NCBI RefSeq assembly: GCF_009805705.1
Contig: NZ_VSMB01000002.1
Location: 186,001-250,000, forward strand
Direction of reading: 5' to 3'
Source of the DNA: Ruania rhizosphaerae
GTDB taxonomy: Bacteria; Actinomycetota; Actinomycetes; Actinomycetales; Beutenbergiaceae
Length of the DNA: 64,000 nt
Each line of letters opens with the position of its first letter. Positions within the stretch are counted from its first letter, which is position 1. Positions 9,242 through 18,115 of this stretch are shown in pieces. A model generated the notes under the pieces. The model saw only the letters and a list, made by a program, of their open reading frames with translations. It searched no databases and was not told the DNA's origin. Both the position numbers and the translations under genes were made by a program.

Positions 9242-9382
9242 GGTCACAGGCGGCATGGTCAGCGACAAGGGTGTGGTCTCGGAAGTGTCGCGATAGCGCA
9301 AGACATGCTGACCGTCGGCGTTCTGATCGCGATCGGCGACGTGCTCACCGTAGAGGATCACGGCCAGCCGCTGGCCCATCAT
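9242..9382 (-). pseudogene. hipA: Truncated hipA (N-terminal fragment only)
   Basis: The frame opens with ATG overlapping the hipB stop in the usual ATGA arrangement and encodes about 47 residues resembling the N-terminal subdomain of HipA Ser/Thr kinases: RLAVILYGEHVADRD, then HVLRYRDTSETTPLSLTMPP. After this point the similarity stops; the frame runs on into antisense of the neighbouring AbiEii gene. The kinase domain (about 350 residues, with the ATP-binding and catalytic Asp motifs) is absent. The gene is therefore a remnant and the hipBA module is inactive as a toxin pair. The break point lies in the 72 bases between this remnant and the AbiEii gene end, suggesting deletion during arrival of that neighbour. 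Confidence 0.7.
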
Positions 9383-9639
9383 GTCCCGTCCAACAGGTCG
9401 AGAAGCCCATCGTGATCGCCGCGCTGCTCGGCGACGATCGCCAGATCCAGGGAATCCAGAGTGTCGAGGACTTTCCCGAGCTCAGCCCGCTGCCCGTCCC
9501 CGGCCTCGACGGCTATCAGCCACCGTCGGCTGACACCGGCACGTTCAGCAAGTTCAGCCTGGGTGATGCCGGCCCGGATCCGGGCGCCGCGTATCGCTGC
9601 CCCGACCTGAGTGGGCGTACTGAACGGGATCCCAGCCAC
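9379..9639 (-). CDS. hipB: HipB-like XRE-family antitoxin/regulator
   Basis: This 86-residue protein consists almost wholly of a Cro/CI helix-turn-helix: VGAAIRGARIRAGITQAELA, then AGVSRRWLIAVEAG. Its C-terminal LDTLDSLDLAIV matches HipB family members that bind DNA and the HipA toxin. The start is GTG with a GAAGG-containing leader. It overlaps the remnant hipA by 4 bases. With the toxin truncated it can act only as a DNA-binding regulator, perhaps of its own promoter or as an anti-toxin for HipA kinases elsewhere. Confidence 0.85.
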   Translation of the reverse strand: MAGIPFSTPTQVGAAIRGARIRAGITQAELAERAGVSRRWLIAVEAGDGQRAELGKVLDTLDSLDLAIVAEQRGDHDGLLDLLDGT

Positions 9640-9716
9640 AATGTCACCGTACCTTCACTTTGCGGCTATGTGCAAGAGCGGTAACATTGCCGCCGATGTG
9701 CAGGTATTGTGACATT
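9640..9716 (-). promoter_or_regulatory. hipB upstream region with a spaced inverted repeat
   Basis: AATGTCAC (9640-9647), touching the hipB start codon, is matched by GTGACATT (9709-9716), an 8-base inverted repeat 61 bases apart. HipB proteins bind inverted repeats before their own gene, so this pair is a candidate operator. The spacing is wide and the match may be chance. The rest of the 222-base stretch up to 9861 shows nothing recognisable. Confidence 0.25.
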
Positions 9717-9861
9717 TCGGATGCGCGACTCGGCTCCGTGCGCCGATTGTTCGGACCGGGTTTCCAGGCGTGGACTCACCTTCCACTCTCGGTCGGCGCC
9801 GGGAACTCGGGTCGACAGCGGGAAACTGCGTCCGCCGGGGGCCACGCCGCACTCGACCCCG

Positions 9862-11130
9862 TTAGGCCACAGCCAGCGCCTTCACCCGCCCCGCCCGCAA
9901 CGCGGCCACGAGCACCACCACCGCCGGCACCAGCAGCACCGCACCGGCGACATTCACCGCCGTGAACCCGCCCCAGGCGAGGATCGGCCCGGCGAGCGCG
10001 GCCGCGAGCGCCCCGGCGGCGTTCATGCCGGCGTCGGTGGCGCCCTGCAGCGGCAACCGCACGTGCCCTTCTGTCGCGGCGAGCAGCGCCGAGGCTCCGA
10101 TCACGCACGCCGACCACCCCACCCCGAGCACTGTCAGGGCCACGGCGGTGAGCACTCCCCCGGCTGATTCCTGCGCGGCCACGAGCCCAAGCACGAGCGC
10201 CACCACCAGGCCCGCCATGCCCCCGGCGCCGGTGCGCACCCCGCCGAACCGGTCGGCGCACCATCCGAACACGGGGCTGAGCCCGAACATGCCGAGGATG
10301 TGCAGGCTGATCACCACGCCCACCACCGTCAGGGACATGCCGTGGTGAGCCAGGTGCACCGGGGTCATCACCATGACCATCACCATTACCGAGTGGGCGC
10401 AGGCCGTGAGCACGACGGCGTAGCGCGCCACGGCATGCCGGCCTGCCCAGCGCAGGGAGGCCAGGGTGCCGACCGGTTCGCTCGCGGGTTCCGGCTCGCT
10501 GGTGAGGTCTGCAGCCGGGGCGGGCTGCGCCGTCGGCAATCGCGGGTAGAACAGGGCGATCACGGTGCCGGCGAGCGCGAAGGCGACCAGGGAGAACAGG
10601 TACGGGCCCGCGAGGGAGGGCAGGCCGGCGGCGATCCCGGCGGCGTTGCCCGGGTCGGTGAGGTTCGGTCCGGCGACCGAGCCGATGGTGGTGGCCCAGA
10701 TGACGATCGCCATGGTGCGCCCGCGGGTGGCGGCGGTGGCGTTCTCGCCAGCGGCGTAGCGGGACTGCAGGTTGACCGCCTGCGCCACCCCGAACAGGCC
10801 CAGGCCTGCCAGGAGCACGATCAACTGATTCACGACGGCGGCCGTCAGGATGGTCAGGGCCCCCGCCGTGGCGAGGGCGTACCCGAGGGCGAGGGACCGC
10901 CGCCTGCCGGCCCGGGCTGCCAGGCGCGCCAGCGGAACTGCCGCGATCGCCGCACCGAGGACGCTCGCGGCCTGGCCGAGGCCGGCCACCGACGTCCCGC
11001 CGAGGCGTTCGGCGAGCAGCCCGCCGACGGCTACCCCAGAGGCCACGCCGACGCCGCCGAGCAGGTTGCTGGCGATGAGCACGCCGACCGCGCGGCGGGA
11101 GGTGCTGGCGGGGGCCGGTGGTGCACTCAT
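9862..11130 (-). CDS. MFS transporter
   Basis: This 422-residue protein has about 12 hydrophobic segments in two halves. The MFS loop 2-3 signature appears as AARAGRRRSLALGYALA, and FGWCADRFGG resembles the equivalent loop of the second half. The ATG at 11130 overlaps the stop of the upstream ABC ATPase gene as ATGA; a longer frame exists upstream but runs through that gene. Being the last gene of a dipeptide-importer operon, it probably moves a related compound or a breakdown product, or exports a toxic analogue. The direction and substrate cannot be told from sequence. Confidence 0.85.
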   Translation of the reverse strand: MSAPPAPASTSRRAVGVLIASNLLGGVGVASGVAVGGLLAERLGGTSVAGLGQAASVLGAAIAAVPLARLAARAGRRRSLALGYALATAGALTILTAAVVNQLIVLLAGLGLFGVAQAVNLQSRYAAGENATAATRGRTMAIVIWATTIGSVAGPNLTDPGNAAGIAAGLPSLAGPYLFSLVAFALAGTVIALFYPRLPTAQPAPAADLTSEPEPASEPVGTLASLRWAGRHAVARYAVVLTACAHSVMVMVMVMTPVHLAHHGMSLTVVGVVISLHILGMFGLSPVFGWCADRFGGVRTGAGGMAGLVVALVLGLVAAQESAGGVLTAVALTVLGVGWSACVIGASALLAATEGHVRLPLQGATDAGMNAAGALAAALAGPILAWGGFTAVNVAGAVLLVPAVVVLVAALRAGRVKALAVA

Positions 11131-12194
11131 GCGGCCATCTTCTCGCGCTCGCCGGGGAAATGGCACTCCACCTCGTGCCCACCACCGAGCGGCACCAGCG
11201 GCGGCGCCTCGGCGGCGCACACCTCGCGTGCGATCGGGCATCGGGTGCGGAAGCGGCATCCCGAGGGAAGGTTCATCGGTGAGGGCGGCTCGCCCTGCAG
11301 CACGATCCGTTCCCGGCGCGCGGCCGGGTCAGGATCGGGTGAGGCGGCCAGCAGTGCACGCGTGTAGGGGTGCTGCGGGTTGGCGAACAGGGTCTCGGTG
11401 GGGGCCACCTCGACCAGCCTGCCCAGGTACATGACGCCGACGCGGTGCGCCACGTGCCGCACGATCGGCAGGCCGTGGGCGATGAACAGGTAGGACAGGC
11501 CGAGCCGTTCCCGCAGGTCCATGAGCAGGTTGGTGATCTGTGCCTGCACGGAGACGTCCAGGGCGGAGACCGCCTCATCAGCCAGCACCAAGGAGGGGTT
11601 GAGGGCGATGGCGCGGGCGATGCCGACTCGCTGGCGCTGCCCGCCCGAGAGAGTGCGTGGGCGGGCGTGGGCCCGTGACGGGTCGAGACCGACCGCCCGC
11701 AGGAGCTCGTCGACGCGATCCTGCAGCGACGATCCACTCAGATTCTCGAACACTCGCAGCGGCTCGGCGATGATCTCGCCGATGCGCATGCGTGGGTTCA
11801 GCGAACCGAGCGGGTCCTGGAACACGACCTGCATGTCCCGCCGAGCCCGCCGCAACTCCGGTCTGCGCAGCTGCGAGAGGATCCGCCCGTCGAATTCCAC
11901 CTCGCCGCTGGTGGGTTCGGTGAGGCCGACCGCCAGCCGTCCCAGCGTCGACTTCCCCGAGCCGGACTCCCCAACGAGGCCGAAAGTCTCTCCACGGGCC
12001 ATGCTCACGGCGACGTCGTCGACGGCCCGCAGGGTGCTGCGTGGCGCGAACGGGCCGGGGGCCTGCGCCACCCGGAACTCCTTGGTGACCCCGTGCAGGG
12101 TCACGATGGGGTCCTCGGCCGTGGTCATCGGGCGGCTGGGCGCCTTGCGTCCAGCGGACTTCGCGTGCCCAGCGGGCACCATGGGCGTCGTCAT
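11127..12194 (-). CDS. Dipeptide/oligopeptide ABC transporter ATPase (DppF/OppF-like)
   Basis: This 355-residue ATPase has Walker [11 protein letters not shown]-loop VVFQDPLGSLNP, signature LSGGQRQRVGIA, Walker B LVLADEAVSALD and H-loop FIAHG. The C-terminal oligopeptide-transporter domain carries CRFRTRCP plus two further Cys, the cysteine pattern often seen in Dpp/Opp ATPases. The start overlaps the stop of the DppD-like gene (ATGA). It energises import through the DppB/DppC-like permeases together with the DppD-like subunit. An N-terminal 30-residue polar extension precedes the ATPase core, which is mildly unusual. Confidence 0.92.
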   Translation of the reverse strand: MTTPMVPAGHAKSAGRKAPSRPMTTAEDPIVTLHGVTKEFRVAQAPGPFAPRSTLRAVDDVAVSMARGETFGLVGESGSGKSTLGRLAVGLTEPTSGEVEFDGRILSQLRRPELRRARRDMQVVFQDPLGSLNPRMRIGEIIAEPLRVFENLSGSSLQDRVDELLRAVGLDPSRAHARPRTLSGGQRQRVGIARAIALNPSLVLADEAVSALDVSVQAQITNLLMDLRERLGLSYLFIAHGLPIVRHVAHRVGVMYLGRLVEVAPTETLFANPQHPYTRALLAASPDPDPAARRERIVLQGEPPSPMNLPSGCRFRTRCPIAREVCAAEAPPLVPLGGGHEVECHFPGEREKMAA

Positions 12195-13174
12195 ACGGAC
12201 TCCTCCACGAGTGGGTGCCAACAGGCCACGGCACCGCCGGTCAAGGGAACGAACGCGGGGCTCTGCTCGCTGCACTCCGCTGCCGCGCGAGGGCAGCGGG
12301 GGTGGAATGCGCACCCGTCCGGAACCCGGCTCGGGTCGGGCACCGAGCCACCGATGGTGGGCAGCATCTGCGGCCTCGGGCCGCGCATCGGGGGGATGGA
12401 CCCCAGCAGACCGGCGGTGTAGGGGTGGGCCGGGTGGGCGAGCACCTCCTGCGGCGGTGCGGTCTCGACCACGCGGCCGGAGTACATCACCACGATCCGG
12501 TCGGCCAGTTCGGCGGCGACACCCATGTCGTGGGTGACGAGCAGCACCGCCATGCCCTCCTCAGTGCGCAGCCGGTCGATGAGCTCGAGGATCTGTGCCT
12601 GGATCGTGACGTCCAGCGCCGTGGTCGGTTCGTCGGCGATCAGCAACCGGGGGCGGGCGAGCAGCGCCATGGCGATCATCACCCGCTGGCACATCCCGCC
12701 GGAGAGCTCGTGCGGGTGACTGCGGAGCACGCGATCGCCGTCGTGGATGCCCACCTCGGCCAGGCACTCGCGCAGCCGGGCGCGCTCAGCGGTCCGGGAG
12801 AGGCGTTCCCGCCGGCGCAGCGCCTCCCGCAGTTGGAACTCCACCCCGAAGACGGGATCGAGGCTGCTCAACGGTTCCTGGAAGACCATCGCCAGCTCGC
12901 GCCCGCGCAGGCGCCGCATCTGCACCGGCGGGAGTGCGAACAGGTCCGTGCCGTCGAAGGAGGCGGTGCCGCTGACTCGCATTGCCGCATCGAGCTGGGT
13001 CAGTCCCATGATGGTGCGGGCCGTGACGGACTTGCCGGATCCGGATTCGCCGACCAGGCACACGATCTCCCCGCGCCCCACCTCCAGCGTCGCCTCGCGC
13101 ACCAGCGGGATCGTGGTGCTGCCGCGATCGAGCTCGACCCGGACGCCGTTCAGGCGCAGCAGGGTGTCGGTCAT
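12191..13174 (-). CDS. Dipeptide/oligopeptide ABC transporter ATPase (DppD/OppD-like)
   Basis: This 327-residue ATPase has Walker [10 protein letters not shown], signature LSGGMCQRV, Walker [13 protein letters not shown] and H-loop LVTHD, with the C-terminal cysteine-containing segment [10 protein letters not shown]. The start is set at 13174 because GAAGGAG lies 6 bases upstream; the ATG two codons earlier would sit directly on that ribosome binding site. The signature has Cys where Gln or Arg is common, a tolerated change. It works as a heterodimer with the DppF-like protein encoded next. The permease gene ends 11 bases upstream. Confidence 0.92.
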   Translation of the reverse strand: MTDTLLRLNGVRVELDRGSTTIPLVREATLEVGRGEIVCLVGESGSGKSVTARTIMGLTQLDAAMRVSGTASFDGTDLFALPPVQMRRLRGRELAMVFQEPLSSLDPVFGVEFQLREALRRRERLSRTAERARLRECLAEVGIHDGDRVLRSHPHELSGGMCQRVMIAMALLARPRLLIADEPTTALDVTIQAQILELIDRLRTEEGMAVLLVTHDMGVAAELADRIVVMYSGRVVETAPPQEVLAHPAHPYTAGLLGSIPPMRGPRPQMLPTIGGSVPDPSRVPDGCAFHPRCPRAAAECSEQSPAFVPLTGGAVACWHPLVEESV

Positions 13175-13185
13175 CGTCATCTCCT

Positions 13186-14046
13186 TCAGTCCGAGTCCAT
13201 ACGATCGCGCAGCCAGTCCCCGACGAGGCTGACGGCGATCACGGTGAGGGTCAGGACCACGCCGGGGAAGGTGGAGATCCACCACGCGCTGGCGAGGTAG
13301 GGCTGGCCCATCGAGAGCAGCTGGCCCCAGTCGGGCACGTCGGAACGCACGCCCAGCCCGAGGAAGCTGAGCGAGGCGGCGGCCACGATGGAGGTGCCGA
13401 CGGTGACGGTGGCCAGGACGGCGCTCGGCGCCAGTGCATTGGGCAGGACGTGACACACGATGATGCGCCCCGAGCCGAATCCCATCGAACGGGCTGCTTC
13501 GACGTAGAGCCGCGAGCGGACGCTGAGCACCTGCCCGCGCATCACGCGGGCGAAGCCGGGTGCTGCCGAGATGCCGACGGCGATGATCAGGTTGGTGGTG
13601 GAGGCGCCGAGCCCGCTGGCGATCACGAGGGCGAGGAGCACGCCGGGGAAGCACATGAGCATGTCGACGACGCGGCCCACGAGCATGTCCACCCACCCGC
13701 CGAGGTATCCGGCGAGCAGGCCGAACCATCCGCCGAGCACGAGCCCGAGCGCTGTGGCCGCGAGCCCGATGACCAGCGCTGTGCGGGCCCCGTGCACCAG
13801 CAACGTCAGGACCGACCGGCCGTAGTGGTCGGTTCCGAGCAGTGCCTGCTCACCGGGCGCGGTCAGCACCTGGGAGGGGTCCAGCGCCGCAGGATCTCCG
13901 GGGCCGAGCAGGCCAGGGATGAGGGCGGCAGCGGCCACGATGGCCAACCAGACCACGGCGACGGCGAACGTCACCCGTGAGGTGGACAGCCGCGGCATCC
14001 GCAGCCGCAGCGGTGAGCGGGCCGGTGCGGCCAGCGCGGTGGCCAT
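13186..14046 (-). CDS. Dipeptide ABC transporter permease (DppC-like)
   Basis: This 286-residue permease has an N-terminal membrane helix, the OppC N-terminal motif with LLGTDHYGRSVLT, and four to five core helices. The EAA loop is EAARSMGFGSGRII. The start ATG overlaps the stop of the amidohydrolase gene by one base (TGATG); the much longer open frame upstream is a shadow of that gene. It pairs with the DppB-like permease. The interposition of an enzyme gene between the two permease genes suggests that the importer and the amidohydrolase serve one substrate. Confidence 0.92.
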   Translation of the reverse strand: MATALAAPARSPLRLRMPRLSTSRVTFAVAVVWLAIVAAAALIPGLLGPGDPAALDPSQVLTAPGEQALLGTDHYGRSVLTLLVHGARTALVIGLAATALGLVLGGWFGLLAGYLGGWVDMLVGRVVDMLMCFPGVLLALVIASGLGASTTNLIIAVGISAAPGFARVMRGQVLSVRSRLYVEAARSMGFGSGRIIVCHVLPNALAPSAVLATVTVGTSIVAAASLSFLGLGVRSDVPDWGQLLSMGQPYLASAWWISTFPGVVLTLTVIAVSLVGDWLRDRMDSD

Positions 14047-15305
14047 CACACACCAGCCGTGGCGGATTCGTGGGCCTCGATGATGCGCCGCAGCATGTCC
14101 GGCAGGTCGTCGACGTCCAGCGGGAGGATCTCCGGTACCGGGTCCGGGGTGAAGGGCACACCCCGCGTCATCACGTACTCCAGTTCGTGCAGGGCGCCGA
14201 GGTCGGCAGTCGGGTCGGCTGGGACCGCGATGAGGTCCGCTTCGAGCCCGGGGGCCAGCGACCCGGTGCTCGATCCCACTCCGAGCACGTCTGCCGCGGT
14301 GACGGTCGCTGCGCGGAGCACGTCCAGGCGGGACATGCCCAGCTCGTGCATCGCCTCCAGGGCGTGAACGAAGCCGTAGTGCGGGTTGTGGTCGATCCCG
14401 GCGTCGGTGGAGGCCACGATGGTGGCGCCGCGCTGGTACAGCTCGGCGAGCGCAGAGGTGCGCGGGGGCAGCAGCCGCTGGAACTCGAGCACCCGGGCCG
14501 AGCAGGTGGGTGAGACCGCCACCGGCGCGACGGCGATCGCGTCGGCGAGGGCCGGGTCGAAGCCGTCGGTGCCGTCGGCGGTCTGGAAGGAGCAGTGCTC
14601 GAGCGTGTCGACGCCGGCCGCGAGCGCACGCCGGATGCCCTCGACTCCGTGTGCGTGGGCGGCCACCTTCTTCCCGAGCCGGTGGGCCTCGGAGACCACG
14701 GCGGCGAGTTCCTCGGCGGTGAACTGGGCATGCCACGGCGCCGACCCCGGCGTCATGTTGCCGCCGGTGGACATGATCTTGATGCAGTCCACGCCGGCTT
14801 TGTGCAGGCGCCGCACGGCCATCCGCAGCTCCTGCTCGCTGTCGGCCTCGCCGCCCATGAACCAGCAGTGGCCGCCGGTCACGGTCAGCGCCGGTCCCGC
14901 CACGAGCATGCGCGGGCCGCGGGCGGTGCCGTCGGCGATGGCATCGCGGACGGTGACGGCGAGCAGGTCCCGGGCGCCGAGATCGCGGGCGGTGGTCACC
15001 CCGACGCTGAGGAGCTCGCGGGCGCTGCGGAGCATCAGCGCCACCTGCGCGGCGTCGTTCTCGGCGCGCATGCGCTCCACGGGGTGGGGTCCGCCGTCGA
15101 AGGCGAGATGGACGTGGGCGTCGATGAGGCCGGGAAGCACGGTGGATGCGCCCAGATCGACCGTCTCCTGCTCGCGGTACTCGGGCGGGATCTGGGTACG
15201 GGGCCCGACCCAGGCGATCATGGTGCCCTCGATCACCAGGGCGGCATCGTCGAGGGGTTCGAGTGCGGGGCCGGCGAGTACCCGGCCGGCAGTAAGCAGC
15301 GGCAT
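14046..15305 (-). CDS. Metal-dependent amidohydrolase (imidazolonepropionase/Xaa-Pro dipeptidase-like)
   Basis: This 419-residue cytoplasmic enzyme of the amidohydrolase superfamily has the HxH metal pair at His64/His66 (DAHVHL), a bridging, probably carboxylated, Lys176 (GVDCIKIMSTGG), His217 and nearby His219 (AAHAHG), His237 (LEHCSF) and catalytic Asp301 (STDAGIDH). This residue set fits the binuclear-metal group that includes Xaa-Pro and Xaa-Arg dipeptidases. It sits between the two permease genes of a peptide-type importer, so hydrolysis of an imported dipeptide, N-acyl amino acid or cyclic amide is likely. Which amide bond it cuts cannot be decided. Confidence 0.88.
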   Translation of the reverse strand: MPLLTAGRVLAGPALEPLDDAALVIEGTMIAWVGPRTQIPPEYREQETVDLGASTVLPGLIDAHVHLAFDGGPHPVERMRAENDAAQVALMLRSARELLSVGVTTARDLGARDLLAVTVRDAIADGTARGPRMLVAGPALTVTGGHCWFMGGEADSEQELRMAVRRLHKAGVDCIKIMSTGGNMTPGSAPWHAQFTAEELAAVVSEAHRLGKKVAAHAHGVEGIRRALAAGVDTLEHCSFQTADGTDGFDPALADAIAVAPVAVSPTCSARVLEFQRLLPPRTSALAELYQRGATIVASTDAGIDHNPHYGFVHALEAMHELGMSRLDVLRAATVTAADVLGVGSSTGSLAPGLEADLIAVPADPTADLGALHELEYVMTRGVPFTPDPVPEILPLDVDDLPDMLRRIIEAHESATAGV

Positions 15306-15330
15306 GGCAGTGTCCCTTCAGCGAGTCTCT

Positions 15331-16263
15331 TCAGCGAGCCACGGTGGCGCGCACACGTGGGTCGATGGCCGAGTAGGAGATGTCGACGACGATGTTGATC
15401 GCGACGTAGATGACGGCGATGACGAGCACGACCCCCTGGATGACGGGGTAGTCCTGACCGTTGATCGCCTGGACGAGCGTCTGGCCGATGCCCTGACGGG
15501 TGAAGACGGTCTCGACGATCACCGATCCGGCCACGAGCGCGCCGAGCTGGATGCCGACGACCGTCACCGTCGGGATGACGGCGTTGCGCAGGACGTGCAC
15601 GGCGACGACCGTGCGAGCCCGCAGCCCTTTCGCGTGCAGAGCCGTGACGTAGTTCTCGCCGAGCACTTCGAGCACGCTGTTGCGCACGATCCTGGTGACC
15701 GTGCCGGCGGCGGAGAGGCCGAGCGTCACGGCCGGCAGGATCAGGTGGGCGAGGCTGCCGGTGCCGGTGGCCGGGAACCAGCCGAGGCCGAAGGCGAAGG
15801 CCATGATCAGCAGCAGGCCGAGCCAGAACGAGGGCATCGCCGTGTTGACCAGGCTCAGCACCCGGATGCCGGCATCGAGCCACCCGTCCCGGCGGATCGC
15901 TGCGAGCGAGCCGAGCACGATGCCGGCGACGGCCGAGATCACCGCGGCCGCACCGGCCAGTTGGAGGGTGTGACCGATCTGCTGACTGATCATCACCCCC
16001 ACCGGCTGGCGGGTGGCGTAGGAGGTTCCCAGGTCGAGGGTGAGGACGTCACCCATGAACATCAGGAACTGCTCGCCCACCGGGCGGTCGAGGCCGAACT
16101 GCGCCTCGAGCGCCGCGATGGTCTCCGGTGTGGCCTCGGCTCCCCCGAGCATGGCCGCGGTCGGGTCGCCGGGCAGCAGGCGCAAGGTGATGAACAGGAT
16201 CACCATCACACCGAGCAGCGTCGGGACGGCTGCCAGCAGGCGGGTGAGGACGACGTGCACCAT
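15331..16263 (-). CDS. Dipeptide ABC transporter permease (DppB-like)
   Basis: This 310-residue permease begins with the typical DppB pattern of a first helix (residues 9-30) then RLLPGDPTAAML. The periplasmic region has LGLDRPVGEQFLMF-like sequence and the core ends with a final helix and VDPR-type tail (AIDPRVRA). It has the cytoplasmic coupling loop HAKGLRARTVVAVHVLRNA. It starts 3 bases after the binding-protein gene and is followed 25 bases later by the amidohydrolase. Confidence 0.92.
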   Translation of the reverse strand: MVHVVLTRLLAAVPTLLGVMVILFITLRLLPGDPTAAMLGGAEATPETIAALEAQFGLDRPVGEQFLMFMGDVLTLDLGTSYATRQPVGVMISQQIGHTLQLAGAAAVISAVAGIVLGSLAAIRRDGWLDAGIRVLSLVNTAMPSFWLGLLLIMAFAFGLGWFPATGTGSLAHLILPAVTLGLSAAGTVTRIVRNSVLEVLGENYVTALHAKGLRARTVVAVHVLRNAVIPTVTVVGIQLGALVAGSVIVETVFTRQGIGQTLVQAINGQDYPVIQGVVLVIAVIYVAINIVVDISYSAIDPRVRATVAR

Positions 16264-16266
16264 GGC

Positions 16267-17919
16267 TCAGTTCCCGGTCAGGTAGGCGTCGTAGAAGATC
16301 GGGTAGCCCTCGGCGTCGAACCGCAGACCGGTCAGTCCGTTGGTGGCCAGGGTGTAGGTGGGCACGTAGATGGCGATCGAGCGGGCGTTCTCGACCACGT
16401 CCGCCTGAAGCTCGGCCACGACGGCGTCACGTTCGGGCCCGTAGGTGAGTTGCTGACTCTGCGCGGCCAGGTCGGTGACGCTCTGCTCGTCGGTGTGGCT
16501 CATGTTGAAGCCGGTCTGACCCGGCACGGGGATGAACCGGGGGTCGTACATCTGGTAGAGGACGTTCGGGTCGACAGCCACCAGTGACAGGCCGGCGATG
16601 TCGTACTCGCCTTCCTGCAGCACCGTCTGCAGTTCGGCGGTGGCCGCGAAGGTCACCTCGACATCGAAGCCGACGGCTTCGAGGTTCGCCTCGAAGAAGG
16701 TGGCCAGGTCTTGGCGCTTCTCCCGGTTCGGGCTGCCCTCGATGTAGCGGATGGTGAGCTCCTCACCGTCGCGGGTACGGACCCCGTCGGGCCCTTCGAC
16801 CCAGCCGGCGCTTTCGAGCAGACTGGCGGCTTCGTCGGCGTCGAAACTGAACGCGTTCTCGACCGCGGGGTCGTAGCCGATGGTGGTGGGGGCCAGGGGC
16901 CCCCAGGCGCGCTCGTAGGCACCGAAGTAGAGGGCCTCGACGGCGGAGTCGATGTCGAGTGCGGCACGTGCCGCCTGCCGTACGGCCACGTCGGCGAAGA
17001 TGCCGTCGGCGTTGAGGTGCAGTTGGTAGGGCGCACCGGACTGCTGTTGCGCGGTGACGACGAGGCTGGTGTCTGCCTCGACGGCGGCGATTTCAGTCTC
17101 CGGCACGTTGCCGATGCCCTGGACGTCCCCGCTGCGCAGCGACCCCATCCGCACGGTCGCGTCGCTGATGATCTGGAACGTGAGTTCCTCGAGGTGGGCA
17201 GGTCCTTCATGGTCGGCGTTACCGGGAGCCCAGGCATAGTCCTCGTTGCGGACGAGTTCGATCCGGTCCTGCGGGGTGTAGGAGACGAACTCGAACGGTC
17301 CCGACCCGGTGGGCTCGATGAGGTAGTCGGCCGGGTCTGCCTCGGCTGCGGCGGTCGGTGAGTTCATCCCGAGGAACGGCGAGGTGAGGTTGTTCAGGAA
17401 CGGTGCGAAGGGTGCCGACATCTGTACCTGGGCGGTGAACTCCTCGACCACGGAGCACGAGTCGTAGGGCCCGACCAGGCCGATCGCGTAGATGGAGCCC
17501 ACGTCAGGATCGACGATGCGGTCGAGGTTGAAGCACAGCGCCTCAGCGTCGAAGGGGGTGTCGTCCCAGAAGGTGACGTCCTCCCGGAGCGTGAAGTCGT
17601 AGGTGAGTCCGTCCTCGCTGACCGACCACTCGGTGGCCAACCAGGGCTGGAGCTCGCCGTCGGCATCGAGATAGAGCAGGGAGTCGAACATCTGCCGCAG
17701 CACGCGCGCATCCTGCGCGGCCGGGGTGACGTTCGGATCGAAACCATAGAAGGGGGAGTCGACGGCGAAGGTGGCCGCACCTCCCGACGTCGGGCTGGCC
17801 TCGACGGCTGCGTCCGTCTCGGCGTCCGCCCCTCCCCCGCACGCGGCAAGCGTCAGGGCCGTGAGGCCCGCACCGATCGCGGCCGCGGCGTGCGGGGAAC
17901 GAATCGCTGTACTGGTCAT
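16267..17919 (-). CDS. Dipeptide-type ABC transporter substrate-binding lipoprotein
   Basis: This is a 550-residue family-5 extracellular binding protein. The start at 17919 is chosen because AAGGAG precedes it by 6 bases and it yields a signal peptide with lipobox LTLAAC (Cys27); the longer frame upstream has no such features. The mature protein has the DppA/OppA hallmark GLTYDFTLREDVTFWDDTPF, followed by GSGPFEFVSY and the NREKRQDLA region of lobe II. It is the first gene of a seven-gene operon (binding protein, DppB, amidohydrolase, DppC, DppD, DppF, MFS) and is divergent from a YheO-type regulator. The ligand could be a peptide, opine or other amidated compound. Confidence 0.92.
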   Translation of the reverse strand: MTSTAIRSPHAAAAIGAGLTALTLAACGGGADAETDAAVEASPTSGGAATFAVDSPFYGFDPNVTPAAQDARVLRQMFDSLLYLDADGELQPWLATEWSVSEDGLTYDFTLREDVTFWDDTPFDAEALCFNLDRIVDPDVGSIYAIGLVGPYDSCSVVEEFTAQVQMSAPFAPFLNNLTSPFLGMNSPTAAAEADPADYLIEPTGSGPFEFVSYTPQDRIELVRNEDYAWAPGNADHEGPAHLEELTFQIISDATVRMGSLRSGDVQGIGNVPETEIAAVEADTSLVVTAQQQSGAPYQLHLNADGIFADVAVRQAARAALDIDSAVEALYFGAYERAWGPLAPTTIGYDPAVENAFSFDADEAASLLESAGWVEGPDGVRTRDGEELTIRYIEGSPNREKRQDLATFFEANLEAVGFDVEVTFAATAELQTVLQEGEYDIAGLSLVAVDPNVLYQMYDPRFIPVPGQTGFNMSHTDEQSVTDLAAQSQQLTYGPERDAVVAELQADVVENARSIAIYVPTYTLATNGLTGLRFDAEGYPIFYDAYLTGN

Positions 17920-17972
17920 GGGGTCTCCTTGGGAGTGGGGCTGGCCGGTCGCGTCCCGGGCGGACACTTCGA

Positions 17973-18014
17973 CCTTGTGTGGGACGCTACAAATGCCAGT
18001 TGATGCCCACAAGG
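17973..18014 (-). promoter_or_regulatory. Candidate promoter and operator of the peptide-importer operon
   Basis: Read on the minus strand there is TTGTGG (18007-18012) and TAGCGT (17984-17989) separated by 17 bases, fitting a sigma-70-type promoter for the operon starting at 17919. An inverted repeat CCTTGTG (17973-17979) / CACAAGG (18008-18014) flanks and overlaps these elements. A repressor bound there would block RNA polymerase; the divergent YheO-type regulator is the obvious candidate. This is motif reading only. Confidence 0.35.
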
Positions 18015-18115
18015 ATTTGTTGAAGAATGCAACGGGATGTTGACATGGACGAAACATTCCGGAGTCAGGGTGAGAGTCGGGGGCAGTGGCCCCCTGTCGC
18101 GAGGGAAGGCGCAAG

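Noticed and set aside
13186-14736. Long N-terminal extension on the DppC-like permease
   Set aside because: The added sequence is Arg/Pro-rich and antisense-like to nothing conserved; the ATG at 14046 overlaps the preceding stop and gives a normal OppC N-terminus.
14386-16587. Long + strand open frame of 733 codons
   Set aside because: It is antisense to the amidohydrolase and DppB genes, has a low-complexity His/Gly/Asp-rich composition and no family features. It is a high-GC shadow.
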